A DNA stretch of 64,000 nt from DATBGO01 sp050011895 (GTDB taxonomy: Bacteria; Actinomycetota; Actinomycetes; Streptosporangiales; Streptosporangiaceae): assembly GCA_050011895.1 (NCBI GenBank), contig JBEKIF010000007.1, positions 44,373 through 108,372 on the forward strand, in the 5' to 3' direction. Numbering within the stretch: position 1 is the first letter of the stretch; every line of letters begins with the position of its first letter. The position numbers and the translations under genes were made by a program. Under the pieces are notes generated by a model, which saw nothing but the letters and a program-made list of their open reading frames with translations, was not told the origin of the DNA and did not search any database. Shown piece by piece: positions 44,400-52,980 of the stretch.

Positions 44400-45103
44400 C
44401 GGCCGTACCCGGGGACGCTGCTCGCTGCCGCCGCGGCTGGCGGGCTGGTGTACCGGCGGTGGGTCTTAACGTCGACGAAGTTAAGGATGGACTGCGGCCG
44501 CATTCCCAGCTGGTATGCCTGCTGCTCGATCGTGGCCGGTGACTCCTCGGTCGCTACCTGCTGCTGCAGGGTCTGCTGCTGCTGGGCCAGCCGCACATTG
44601 TCCTTCTGCAGGTCGGTGATCCGGAACGAGGCGGTGGCCAAGGTGGTATTGATCACTAGCAAGCAGACGAGCCCGCCGCCGAGCAGCCCGAGCAGCACCA
44701 CGATGAACGGGGTCCGCGCGACGGACGGCCCCTCGGCTGCGGTCCGGCCCGGGGCAGCCGCTTGACCAGCACGGGCACTGGCTGCCCGGGTTTCCGTCCG
44801 GGTTTGGGGCGCGGCCCTGTCCAGAACCGCCGTCCTGGTCAGATCGGCCGCCGCCGGCCCGGCCGCGGCGTTGCGGTTTCCGGTCCTGCGGCTCGGCAGT
44901 TGCGCACCGGCCGCAGGTACCTGGGCGGGCTGCCGCTGGCCGGGCTGCCGCTGGCCCGGCTGCCGCTGGCCCGGCTGCCGCTGGCCCGGCTGCCGCTGGC
45001 CCGGCTGCCGCTGGCCCGGCTGCCGCTGGCGCTGCCGGCCCGACCCGCGATCGCCCTCCGCCGGAGCCGGGCCGCGCGCCCGGGTACCCGTCGTGACGTT
45101 CAT
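44396..45103 (-). CDS. ftsL: FtsL-type septum protein with RQPGQ repeats
   Basis: Bitopic divisome protein, 235 residues. About 130 hydrophilic residues, including some seven RQPGQ units, precede one TM helix (PFIVVLLGLLGGGLVCLLVI) and a short extracytoplasmic leucine-zipper-like coiled coil (RITDLQKDNVRLAQQQQTLQQQV). Position between rsmH and ftsI plus this topology identify it as FtsL. The sequence itself is poorly conserved in the family. ATG 45103. The stop overlaps ftsI. Confidence 0.85.
   Translation of the reverse strand: MNVTTGTRARGPAPAEGDRGSGRQRQRQPGQRQPGQRQPGQRQPGQRQPGQRQPGQRQPAQVPAAGAQLPSRRTGNRNAAAGPAAADLTRTAVLDRAAPQTRTETRAASARAGQAAAPGRTAAEGPSVARTPFIVVLLGLLGGGLVCLLVINTTLATASFRITDLQKDNVRLAQQQQTLQQQVATEESPATIEQQAYQLGMRPQSILNFVDVKTHRRYTSPPAAAAASSVPGYGR
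44930..45029 (-). repeat. 15-bp tandem repeats in ftsL
   Basis: Between six and seven units of CTGCCGCTGGCCCGG starting at 44930, exact 15-bp period, encoding RQPGQ in FtsL. Only the first unit deviates (GGG end). Confidence 0.95.
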
Positions 45104-45196
45104 CGTGCTGAGCCCGCGCCTTGCGCGCGGGCAGCCGTCGTGGCGTTCATCCTGCTGCGCCCGTCCTCCCTGTCGAATGCCGCACGGGCTCGGTCC

Positions 45197-46153
45197 TCAT
45201 GCCGCCTCCCTTATCCGCTCGGCTGCCCGCAGCCGAGCGGAGGCCGACCGCGGGTTGGCCGCCAGTTCCTCGGCGGACGGCCGCTCAGCCCCCTTGGTCA
45301 GGAGCCGGAACTGCGGTCGGTGGCCGGGCAACGGCACCGGAAGGCCCGGTGGCGTGGTGTCGACCACGCGATCCGCCAGCGCCCTTTTCACCGCGCGGTC
45401 TTCTAGCGAGTGATAAGCGAGCACGACGATCCGGCCGCCCACCGCCAGCGCGTCGAGCGCCATCGGCAGCGCCCGGCGCAGCGTGTCGAGCTCGCCGTTG
45501 ACCTCGATCCGCAGTGCCTGGAACGTGCGTTTGGCCGGATTACCGCCGCTGCGCCGCGCGGCGGCGGGAATAGAATCACGGACGATGTCGCTCAGCCGCA
45601 TCGTCGAGGTGAACGGGGCCTCGGACCGTGCCCGCACCACCGCATCGGCGATCCGCCTGGCGAACCGCTCCTCGCCGTAGTCGCGCAGCACCTGAGCCAG
45701 CCGGGCGGCCGGATAGGTGTTGACGACGTCGGCCGCCGTGAGCACCTGCGTCCGGTCCATCCGCATATCCAGCGGGGCGTCGTAGGAGTACGCGAAGCCC
45801 CTGGCCGGGTCGTCGAGCTGCGGTGAGGAGACCCCGAGGTCGAACAGGACGCCCTGCACGCTGATCTGATCGAGACGGGCCAGGATCTCGGGAATCTGGT
45901 CGAAGGCCGCGTGGACCAGCCTGACCCGGTCCTGATACGCGGCGAGCAGTCGGCGGGATTCCTCGATTGCGGCGTCATCGGCGTCCACGCCAACCACTTC
46001 CAGGCCCGGATGCCGCTCAAGCAGGGCGCTGGCATGGCCGGCCCGGCCTAGTGTGGCGTCCACCAGGATCGATCCCGGTGGCTCGAGCGCCGGACCCAGC
46101 AAGGCCAGCACCCGCTCGGTCATGACCGGGCGGTGCCCCTCCGCCGTGCCCAT
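45197..46153 (-). CDS. rsmH: 16S rRNA (cytosine-1402-N4)-methyltransferase
   Basis: Methylates C1402 in the ribosomal P site. It has 318 residues from ATG 46153, preceded by AAAGGAGGGCG, so a 34-residue longer reading is rejected. The N-terminal GHRPVMTERVL, SAM loop DATLGRAGHASALLE, VLFDLGVSSPQLDDPARGF and YHSLEDRAVKRAL all match. It is the second gene of the cluster after mraZ; 216 bp without a gene separate them. Confidence 0.95.
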   Translation of the reverse strand: MGTAEGHRPVMTERVLALLGPALEPPGSILVDATLGRAGHASALLERHPGLEVVGVDADDAAIEESRRLLAAYQDRVRLVHAAFDQIPEILARLDQISVQGVLFDLGVSSPQLDDPARGFAYSYDAPLDMRMDRTQVLTAADVVNTYPAARLAQVLRDYGEERFARRIADAVVRARSEAPFTSTMRLSDIVRDSIPAAARRSGGNPAKRTFQALRIEVNGELDTLRRALPMALDALAVGGRIVVLAYHSLEDRAVKRALADRVVDTTPPGLPVPLPGHRPQFRLLTKGAERPSAEELAANPRSASARLRAAERIREAA

Positions 46154-46369
46154 CTCGCCCTCCTTTCGTTCCTGACCTGAACCCCGTGCCGCGGAAGAAG
46201 GCGGCCGTCCGGATACGTGCCGACGCGGTGCCCGGCCAGGTCCCCATCCGCGCATGCGCTGATGGCCCTAGTCCCGCCTGGCGCCGGGGAAGTGGCGTCA
46301 GCCGGCCTGGCCACCCAGCGCGGGTGGAGACCTCGCCGGGCACCTGGCGCCGCTCATGCGGCACCCCGC
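46154..46369 (-). other. mraZ-rsmH intergenic leader
   Basis: 216 bp between the mraZ stop and the rsmH start, unusually long for this cluster and GC-rich. It contains the rsmH Shine-Dalgarno AAAGGAGG. A structured leader would fit, since actinobacteria have an mraW RNA motif at such places. No specific structure could be confirmed by eye. Confidence 0.35.
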
Positions 46370-46801
46370 TCACAAAATGCCGGGCAGCACCTCCTCCGAC
46401 GCATCCGAGAAAGCGTCCTCCTGCTGGGTGAGGTAGCTATTCCAGGCATCCGCGTCCCAGATCTCCAGCCGGGTGTTGGCGCCGATCACGACGCAGTCAC
46501 GCTGCAGCGCCGCGTAGTCGCGCAGGCCCGGGGGGATGGTGATCCGGCCCTGCTTATCGGGAACCTCATCGGAGGCGCTGGCGAAGAAGACCCGGCTGTA
46601 GTCGCGGACCGCCTTGGCGGTCACCGGCGCCGTGCGCAGGGCCTCGGTAATCCGGCCGAATTCCGATTCAGGGAACACATAAAGGCAGCGCTCCTGGCCC
46701 TTTGTCAGGACCAGGCCGGACGCGAGTTCCTCCCGGTATTTCGCGGGCAGGAACAGACGCCCCTTTTCGTCCAGGCGGGGCGCGTGAGTGCCGAGAAACA
46801 C
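46370..46801 (-). CDS. mraZ: MraZ, transcriptional regulator of the dcw cluster
   Basis: AbrB-fold ring-forming DNA-binding protein that represses its own operon. It has 143 residues with two tandem domains: FLGTHAPRLDEKGRLFLPAKYRE and VPDKQGRITIPPGLRDYA, each with the DxKGR-type strand-turn motif. GTG 46801 follows GGGGAGG by nine bases. It is the first gene of the division cluster, with its binding repeats directly upstream. Confidence 0.95.
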   Translation of the reverse strand: MFLGTHAPRLDEKGRLFLPAKYREELASGLVLTKGQERCLYVFPESEFGRITEALRTAPVTAKAVRDYSRVFFASASDEVPDKQGRITIPPGLRDYAALQRDCVVIGANTRLEIWDADAWNSYLTQQEDAFSDASEEVLPGIL

Positions 46802-47214
46802 CAGCGCTCACCTCCCCGGTCCCCCACCAGTGCTGCCGTCGGGCCAGGCTCCGCCCCACGGTGCACCACTGTACTCCACATTCCCCCACCGTCAACGACA
46901 GGAAGCCCGTGAACCGGTCAGCAGCCTGCGGCGTTCCAAGGTCAGAAGGGGTGGAGCGAAGTGGAGCGGCCATGCGGGCTGACGACCGGCGGTGGCGCAC
47001 CGGGCGCTTAGCGCACCGGGCGGACGGCCGTGCGGGCCGACGCGGCGGGCAGGCCTTTCTCCCGGCCGCCGGTTACGCCGCCGAGACCGTTCTGACATCG
47101 CGTCCATGCCGTCGAACGACGTACTGTCTGAACGCACGGTCATGGCGGCCGGCCAGTGCAGTCCGGCTATCCTGCGGACCCGGGTTCACGCCGCATGTGA
47201 CGCGAGGAGGACAT
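46802..47214. promoter_or_regulatory. Divergent region mraZ/moxR
   Basis: 413 bp with no gene. The mraZ-proximal 100 bp hold the mraZ promoter with its MraZ box. The moxR side ends with GAGGAGG at 47204-47210. The middle is GC-rich with no strong hairpin recognised. Confidence 0.6.
46856..46895 (-). promoter_or_regulatory. mraZ promoter with four-copy MraZ box
   Basis: Read on the minus strand, GTGG occurs four times with an exact 10-bp period (starting at 46889, 46879, 46869 and 46859), matching the spaced direct repeats bound by the MraZ ring. A -35 TTGACG (46895-46890) and a -10 TACAGT (46873-46868) with a 16-bp spacer overlap the first three repeats. Bound MraZ would therefore block RNA polymerase. 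Confidence 0.85.
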
Positions 47215-48189
47215 GTGGTTATTGATACGGGAAACCAGGCGGAACGGAAGCTGGATGAACTCGTACAGATAGCCCACCGGGTCAGCGCGGCCGTTGAGAG
47301 CGTGATCGAGGGTAAGCCAGCAGCCATCAGGCTTGCGCTCACCGTTCTGCTCGCGGAGGGGCACGCGCTCATCGAGGACGTGCCCGGAGTCGGAAAGACC
47401 TTGCTGGCCAAGGCGCTCGCCCGGTCGATTGACTGCTCAGTCCGGCGCGTGCAGTTCACGCCCGACCTGCTGCCGAGCGACATTACCGGGGTCAGCGCCT
47501 ACAACCAGGAACTCAGGGAATTCGAGTTCAAGCCGGGACCGATCTTCGCCAACATCGTCCTCGGCGACGAGATCAACCGGGCATCTCCCAAGACTCAGTC
47601 CGCGCTGCTCGAATGCATGGAAGAGCGCCAGATCACGGTGGACGGCGCCACTTATCAGCTTGAGCTCCCCTTCATGGTGATCGCGACCCAGAACCCGGTC
47701 GAGATGGAAGGCACCTATCCGCTGCCCGAAGCGCAGCGCGACCGTTTCATGGCGCGTATCTCGATCGGGTACCCGGATAAGAACGCCGAACTTGCGATGC
47801 TTGACTCCCACGGGTCATCGTCGCCGCTCGACGCGCTCCGGCCAGCGGCCCACGCCAGTGACGTGCGCGCCCTGGTGGCAGCGGTCCGCGGCGTGCACGT
47901 CGCGCACTCGATCAAGCAGTACGTCATCACCCTGGTCAACGCGACCCGGTCCGCCCCGCAGCTCAGGCTCGGCGCCTCGCCGCGGGCGACGCTGCACCTG
48001 CTCCGGGCCAGCCGCGCCTACGCGGCACTCGACGGCCGGGACTTCGTGATCCCTGATGACATTCAGTTTCTTTCCGGGCCGGTGCTCGCCCACCGGCTGC
48101 TACCGACCCCGGAGGCGCTCGTCGGCCGCGAACTCCCGGAGCACGTACTGGCCAGACTGGTGGAGCAACTGCCGCTCCCGATCAGGTAG
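47215..48189 (+). CDS. MoxR-family AAA+ ATPase
   Basis: 324 residues from GTG 47215, four bases after GAGGAGG. Walker A is DVPGVGKTLLAKALAR and Walker B is NIVLGDEINRASPKTQSALLE, followed by ATQNPVEMEGTYPLPEAQRDRF with sensor and arginine-finger residues. MoxR ATPases act as chaperones for maturation or assembly of partner proteins, usually encoded next door by DUF58 and transglutaminase genes, as here. Confidence 0.93.
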   Translation: MVIDTGNQAERKLDELVQIAHRVSAAVESVIEGKPAAIRLALTVLLAEGHALIEDVPGVGKTLLAKALARSIDCSVRRVQFTPDLLPSDITGVSAYNQELREFEFKPGPIFANIVLGDEINRASPKTQSALLECMEERQITVDGATYQLELPFMVIATQNPVEMEGTYPLPEAQRDRFMARISIGYPDKNAELAMLDSHGSSSPLDALRPAAHASDVRALVAAVRGVHVAHSIKQYVITLVNATRSAPQLRLGASPRATLHLLRASRAYAALDGRDFVIPDDIQFLSGPVLAHRLLPTPEALVGRELPEHVLARLVEQLPLPIR

Positions 48190-48301
48190 CCGGACCAGGC
48201 AAACCAGCCGGCCAGGCAGGCCGACCTCGGGATCCGTGCGCTGGCCCAGGCCCTGGGTAGGCCATAGATTGGAACGGCTGGGCGGAAGGAAGAGCCGGAG
48301 A

Positions 48302-49693
48302 ATGCGGTCATTGCTCGCGGGGTTCACCATCCGGGGTACCTCATTTCTCGCGGCGGGCACCGTGGCCGTGCTCGCCGGGGTGATGCTCGGTGAACGTGAC
48401 CTCATCAGCGTCGGGGCGCTCCTGATGGCACTGCCGCTGCTCGCTGCTCTCGCCGCCAGCCGGGCGCGCTACCGGCTGAGTTGCGTGCGCAGCATCACGC
48501 CGCCCAGAGTCCCGGCCGGGCAGCCAGCCCGGGCCAGCCTGCGCCTGGAGAACATCTCACGGCTGCCCACCGGATTGCTGCTCGCCGAGGACACGGTGCC
48601 TTACGCGCTGGGCACCCGCCCCAGGTACGTCCTGAACGGGATCGAGCGGGACGGCGTGAGGGAGCTCAGCTATCCGCTGCGGTCCGACCTGCGGGGGAAA
48701 TTCGCGGTCGGCCCGCTGGAGATCCGCATCGCCGATGCGTTCGGCCTGGTAGAAGTCGGACGATCATTCTCATCCCGGACGACTTTCGTGGTCACCCCGA
48801 AAGTCGTGGCGCTGCCCAGGTCAGTGGTCGCGGGGAGCTGGATGGGCCACGGCGACGGCACGACACGCGCGGCCGCGGCAGCTGGGGAAGACGACGTGAT
48901 ACCGCGCGCCTACCGGGACGGCGACGAGCTGCGCAGGGTGCACTGGCGCTCCACGGCCCGATACGGCGAGCTCATGGTGCGGCGCGAGGAGCAGCGCTGG
49001 CGGAACCGGGTATTGCTGCTCCTGGACACCAGGAGCAGCGCGCACTCCGGCACCGGCCCGACGTCATCGTTTGAATTCGCGGTCAGCGCCGCCGCCTCGA
49101 TAGGCGTGCACTTCGCGCACGAGGGGCTCGACGGGCAGCTGATCACGGACGCCGGACCGGTGGCCGCCGCCGGCCTCTTCGAGGACGTGCTGCTGGACTC
49201 GCTTTCCGTCATCAAGCCCTCGCGCTGCCGGGATCTCGGGGCCGGCACCGCGGCGCTGCGCGGCGGCAACAGCGGCATCATCGTCGCGATAGCCGGGCAG
49301 TTGTCTGCTGGTGTCGCGCGACAGCTCGCCGCCAGCCGCCGCGATGCCGGTCCCGCGATCGCCTTGCTGCTCGCCGTCTCCACCTGGAGTAGCCCGCAGG
49401 CGCCGGGCCCATCGGAGGCGGTCAGCAGGAACGGGCGCAGCGCAGCAACCGGGGCGAGCAATGGCGAGCGGCCGCCTGACCCGGTGAGCCAGCAGCAGGC
49501 CGGCCTGGCGGGCCGCCCGGCCGGCCGGGCGGCCGAGACAGCCGCGGCAGCGGGAATCCTGCGGGCCGCGGGGTGGCGCGTCATCTCAGTCGATTCCAGC
49601 ACCCAGCTGGCCGCCGCCTGGCAGCAGCTTGCCGCGTTCCCCGTTGCGCCCGAGCACCTGCACAGCACCAGCAACGCCGGGGGCGCCGGGTGA
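48302..49693 (+). CDS. DUF58 protein, MoxR partner
   Basis: 463 residues. Two N-terminal hydrophobic helices (FLAAGTVAVLAGVMLG and ISVGALLMALPLLAALA) are followed by a beta-rich region and then the DUF58 signature around IPRAYRDGDELRRVHWRSTARYGELMVR. The vWA-like segment VLLLLDTRSSAHSG comes after it. ATG 48302 is used, with GGAAGGAAG upstream. The stop and the next start overlap as TGATG. The function is unknown; it is usually co-expressed with moxR. Confidence 0.9.
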   Translation: MRSLLAGFTIRGTSFLAAGTVAVLAGVMLGERDLISVGALLMALPLLAALAASRARYRLSCVRSITPPRVPAGQPARASLRLENISRLPTGLLLAEDTVPYALGTRPRYVLNGIERDGVRELSYPLRSDLRGKFAVGPLEIRIADAFGLVEVGRSFSSRTTFVVTPKVVALPRSVVAGSWMGHGDGTTRAAAAAGEDDVIPRAYRDGDELRRVHWRSTARYGELMVRREEQRWRNRVLLLLDTRSSAHSGTGPTSSFEFAVSAAASIGVHFAHEGLDGQLITDAGPVAAAGLFEDVLLDSLSVIKPSRCRDLGAGTAALRGGNSGIIVAIAGQLSAGVARQLAASRRDAGPAIALLLAVSTWSSPQAPGPSEAVSRNGRSAATGASNGERPPDPVSQQQAGLAGRPAGRAAETAAAAGILRAAGWRVISVDSSTQLAAAWQQLAAFPVAPEHLHSTSNAGGAG

Positions 49694-52266
49694 TGAATCC
49701 CCGGCTGACCCTGACCGCCGCCGCCGCCGTGATTCTCGCGTCGGTGTCGGTGTACCCGCTGATCGTGGGCGCAAGCTGGTTCTGGGCCGGGGTGGGCGCG
49801 GTGCTTGTCGTCGCCGCAGCTGGCACCCTGACGAGGCTGCCTGCAAGCCGGGCCGCGGTCGCTGGCTGCGTGCTCGTGCTCATCGCCTGCTGGCCGCTGC
49901 TAGCCGGCCCGGCCTGGTACGGCAAGGCAACCGGGGTACTCATCGTCGCGCTGGCCGCGGCGGGCCTCACCCGGCTTCGCATCCTGCCCGCGCTCGGCTG
50001 CCTGCTGACGTACCTGGCGGCATTGATGATCTACCTGAACGCGCTGCTCGCGGCCGGAAGATCCATCGCCGGGTTCGTGCCCACCACGGCATCGGTGCAC
50101 TACTTGTGGGCGCTGGCCGGCCGCGGGTTCGCTGAGCGCGCTTATATTCCGCCAGTTCCGGGGACCCCAGGTATCACGCTCCTGACGGCCGCAGGCATCG
50201 GGCTGATGGCGGCGGCGACTGACCTGCTCGCCGTCCGGCTGCGCAGTCCGGCGATCGCCGGCCTGCCGCTGCTAGCCCTGTACAGCGTGCCCATCACGAC
50301 CAATGCCAAGCAGGGCGGCCTGGGCGCCACGGTGGTGTTCTGCCTCGGCATCATCGGCTATCTCGCGCTGCTGGCCGCGGACGGGCGGGACCGGCTGCGC
50401 GGCTGGGGCCGTCTGGTGACCGTCTGGCAGCACCGGGATCGGGCGGCGATCCAGCGGCCGGACACCCGCACGCTGGCCGCGTCAGGCCGGCGGATCGGGC
50501 TGGCCGCGATCAGCATCGCGATAGTCCTCCCGCTGCTGCTCCCGGGAATCAAGGTGCACGGGCTCTTCAACGGCCACGGCACGGCCGGATCCCCGGGCGG
50601 CCCAGCGGTCGAGCTGCCTGATCCGCTGGTCCAGATGCAGCAGCAGCTGCTGAATACCAATCCGCAGAGTGTCCTGACCTACTCCACCGATACGCCGGAC
50701 CCGGCGGAGCAATACCTGCAGCTATATGTGCTGAACTACGACACCGGCAGCGGGCAGTGGTTTCTGGTGCCGCCCGCCTCCGGGTCAGCGAGCTCGCTTT
50801 CCGTTGGCTCGGGGTCGCTGGCGCCCGCGCCAGGGGTCTCGTCGGGCGCGCCGGAGGCCACCTACCGTACCCAGGTCAGCCTCTCCCGCGGCGTCGCGGG
50901 CTACGGGTCCAAGTGGAGCTTCCTGCCGCTCCCCTACGCGCCAGCGGACGTGGGCGTTGCCGGTGACTGGCGCGAGGACAAGGCGACGCTCATGGTGTAC
51001 TCGGCCGATACCCCGCTGTCGGGCCTGACGTATACCGTGACAAGCAAGGAGTCCGACGCGCCGACACAGCAGCTGGAACAGTCGTCGCGGCAGATTGGGG
51101 CGGCCGGCTCCGCCGCGGACTACCTCAGCCGGCCCGTGAGCCAGGAGCGGAAGCTGGCGGCGATCGCCGCGCAGATAACCAGCGGCGCGACGTCCCCCTT
51201 CGACAAAGCGCTGCTTTTGCAGAACTGGTTCACGACGGACAACCGGTTCAGCTACACCACCTCGGTGCACTTGCCCGACACCACGGCCGGGCTGATCGAG
51301 TTCCTGACCAAGACGAGGCAGGGCTACTGCCAGCAGTTCGCCTTCGCGATGGCGGTGCTGGCCCGGGTGCTCGGGATCCCGTCGAGGATCGCGGTGGGCT
51401 ACACAGGGGGGGTCAACCAGGGGCACGGCACCTGGAAGGTCACCACCGCCGACGCGCATGCCTGGCCCGAGCTCTATTTCGCCGGTTATGGCTGGCTTCG
51501 CTTCGAGCCAACCCCCGGCGGCGCCGGCGGTCAGGCCACTGCGGTCCAGCCGGCCTATGCGACGACCACGCCGGCCAGCCGGGGACCGGCCGGCCAGCTG
51601 CCGGGTACGACCGGGCCCGGCAGCATCAAGGCCAGCCCCGCAGGCGGCGGCTCAGCCGCCGGCCGGCACAAATTCGGGCCCGCGCTAGGAGGCTCTGCGG
51701 CATCGCCGACGTCCCGTCACGGCGGCGGTGCCCCGTTCGGGCTGATTGCCCTCGTCCTGCTGGGGCTGGCGCTCATCGCACCAGCGACAGCCAGGATTCT
51801 GGTCCGCCGCAGGCGGTGGCGCCGGGCGGCGGATGACGACAGCCTCGCTGCTGCCGCGTGGCGAGAACTGCTAGATGATCTGGCCGATCATGGGATGGCC
51901 TGCCGGGCCAGCGAATCTCCGCGGGCGGTCGCCCGCAGGATCACCTCAGTGCTCGGGCTGGACGAGGAATCTCGCCAGGCGCTGGAGCGCATCGCCAGCG
52001 CGGAGGAACGGGCGCGGTACGCCACCGCACCACAGCCATCGGGAACCCTGCGCCGGGACGTCGGGACGGTCCGGCAGGCCATCTCGCTTGAAGCCGATGG
52101 CGGCACGCGGTGGCGTGCGCGCCTGCTGCCGTCCTCTGCGCTCGCGCCAGCCCGGTCGGCGCTGCATTACGCACTCGACGTGTTCGGCTGGATGGATGCC
52201 GCCGGACAGTGGCTGCGCCGCAGGAGCGCTGCCGGGCGAGCCGGCCTGGCCGATAAGGCCGGATAG
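49693..52266 (+). CDS. TgpA-like membrane transglutaminase-domain protein
   Basis: 857 residues. Several hydrophobic helices occupy the first 230 residues (DUF3488-like). After another TM near residue 280 comes a large external domain with the transglutaminase core: Cys in RQGYCQQFAFAMAVL (about residue 541), His in ADAHAWPELYF and acid in WLRFEPTPGG. A Thr/Pro/Gly-rich stretch leads to a last TM (about 682-705), then a cytoplasmic DUF4129-like domain (AAAAWRELLDDLADHG). Homologues are essential membrane proteins of unresolved activity. It ends the moxR operon. Confidence 0.9.
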   Translation: MNPRLTLTAAAAVILASVSVYPLIVGASWFWAGVGAVLVVAAAGTLTRLPASRAAVAGCVLVLIACWPLLAGPAWYGKATGVLIVALAAAGLTRLRILPALGCLLTYLAALMIYLNALLAAGRSIAGFVPTTASVHYLWALAGRGFAERAYIPPVPGTPGITLLTAAGIGLMAAATDLLAVRLRSPAIAGLPLLALYSVPITTNAKQGGLGATVVFCLGIIGYLALLAADGRDRLRGWGRLVTVWQHRDRAAIQRPDTRTLAASGRRIGLAAISIAIVLPLLLPGIKVHGLFNGHGTAGSPGGPAVELPDPLVQMQQQLLNTNPQSVLTYSTDTPDPAEQYLQLYVLNYDTGSGQWFLVPPASGSASSLSVGSGSLAPAPGVSSGAPEATYRTQVSLSRGVAGYGSKWSFLPLPYAPADVGVAGDWREDKATLMVYSADTPLSGLTYTVTSKESDAPTQQLEQSSRQIGAAGSAADYLSRPVSQERKLAAIAAQITSGATSPFDKALLLQNWFTTDNRFSYTTSVHLPDTTAGLIEFLTKTRQGYCQQFAFAMAVLARVLGIPSRIAVGYTGGVNQGHGTWKVTTADAHAWPELYFAGYGWLRFEPTPGGAGGQATAVQPAYATTTPASRGPAGQLPGTTGPGSIKASPAGGGSAAGRHKFGPALGGSAASPTSRHGGGAPFGLIALVLLGLALIAPATARILVRRRRWRRAADDDSLAAAAWRELLDDLADHGMACRASESPRAVARRITSVLGLDEESRQALERIASAEERARYATAPQPSGTLRRDVGTVRQAISLEADGGTRWRARLLPSSALAPARSALHYALDVFGWMDAAGQWLRRRSAAGRAGLADKAG

Positions 52267-52406
52267 CCCCCGGGCATGCGGTCCAGCACGTAAAGGTGCC
52301 AGCGGATCGTCGCGCCTGCTAGTGATCGCTCTCCTGGCGGCGGTCCCCGTGGTTGGCTAACTGTCCCCCGCGCTGGCTAGCGGCCCCAGGACCGGGTTAG
52401 CGCGGG

Positions 52407-52790
52407 CTAGCGGTCCCTCTCCTGGCGGCGGCGCCACCGTTCTTCCAGCCGCTCCATCAGCCCGGTACCCGCGGCCTTGCTGCGGCGCTCCTTGGCAGGC
52501 CCGCGCCCGGTCGCGACGCCGGTCATGTGCCGGTAGCTGGTTAGCGCCCACATGCTAGCCCCGAGCATGACAACGAAACCGGCGACGCCGATCAGCACGT
52601 ACGTCGTGATAACCCCGGCCAGTAGCAGCCCGACGCCCAGGAGAAACCCGAACGCGGCCTGGATGACCCGGCGCTTGTAGTGCACCCGCGGGTCGCTAGC
52701 GCGAACCGCGTTCGCGAACCGTGGATAATCGGCATAAAGCGCCTGCTCGATCTGCTCGAGCTGGCGCTGCTCGTGCTCAGAGAGCGGCAC
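52407..52790 (-). CDS. DUF3040 membrane protein
   Basis: 127 residues starting PLSEHEQRQLEQIEQALYADYPRF, which is the hallmark of actinobacterial DUF3040 proteins, followed by two close TM helices (FGFLLGVGLLLAGVITTYVL and GVAGFVVMLGASMWA) and a basic tail. GTG 52790 is chosen because GGGAGG lies just upstream and homologues start MPLSEHEQ. An ATG at 52802 would add four residues. The function is unknown. Confidence 0.88.
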   Translation of the reverse strand: MPLSEHEQRQLEQIEQALYADYPRFANAVRASDPRVHYKRRVIQAAFGFLLGVGLLLAGVITTYVLIGVAGFVVMLGASMWALTSYRHMTGVATGRGPAKERRSKAAGTGLMERLEERWRRRQERDR

Positions 52791-52980
52791 AGTGCCTCCC
52801 ATCAAAACTCGCGCGCGGCGATGGCTCAGCGGCCTTCGCCTCGCGGACTGCTTCACCACCAAGAATACGAGCGGTAGTGCGTCCTGCGGAAGGGTGCATC
52901 GCTGCCGTCAGTTACCGCTTCACCGGTCAGATGGCCACAGATCGCCGCGCACCGCCGCAATCGCGGCCTGCCGTCCATGT

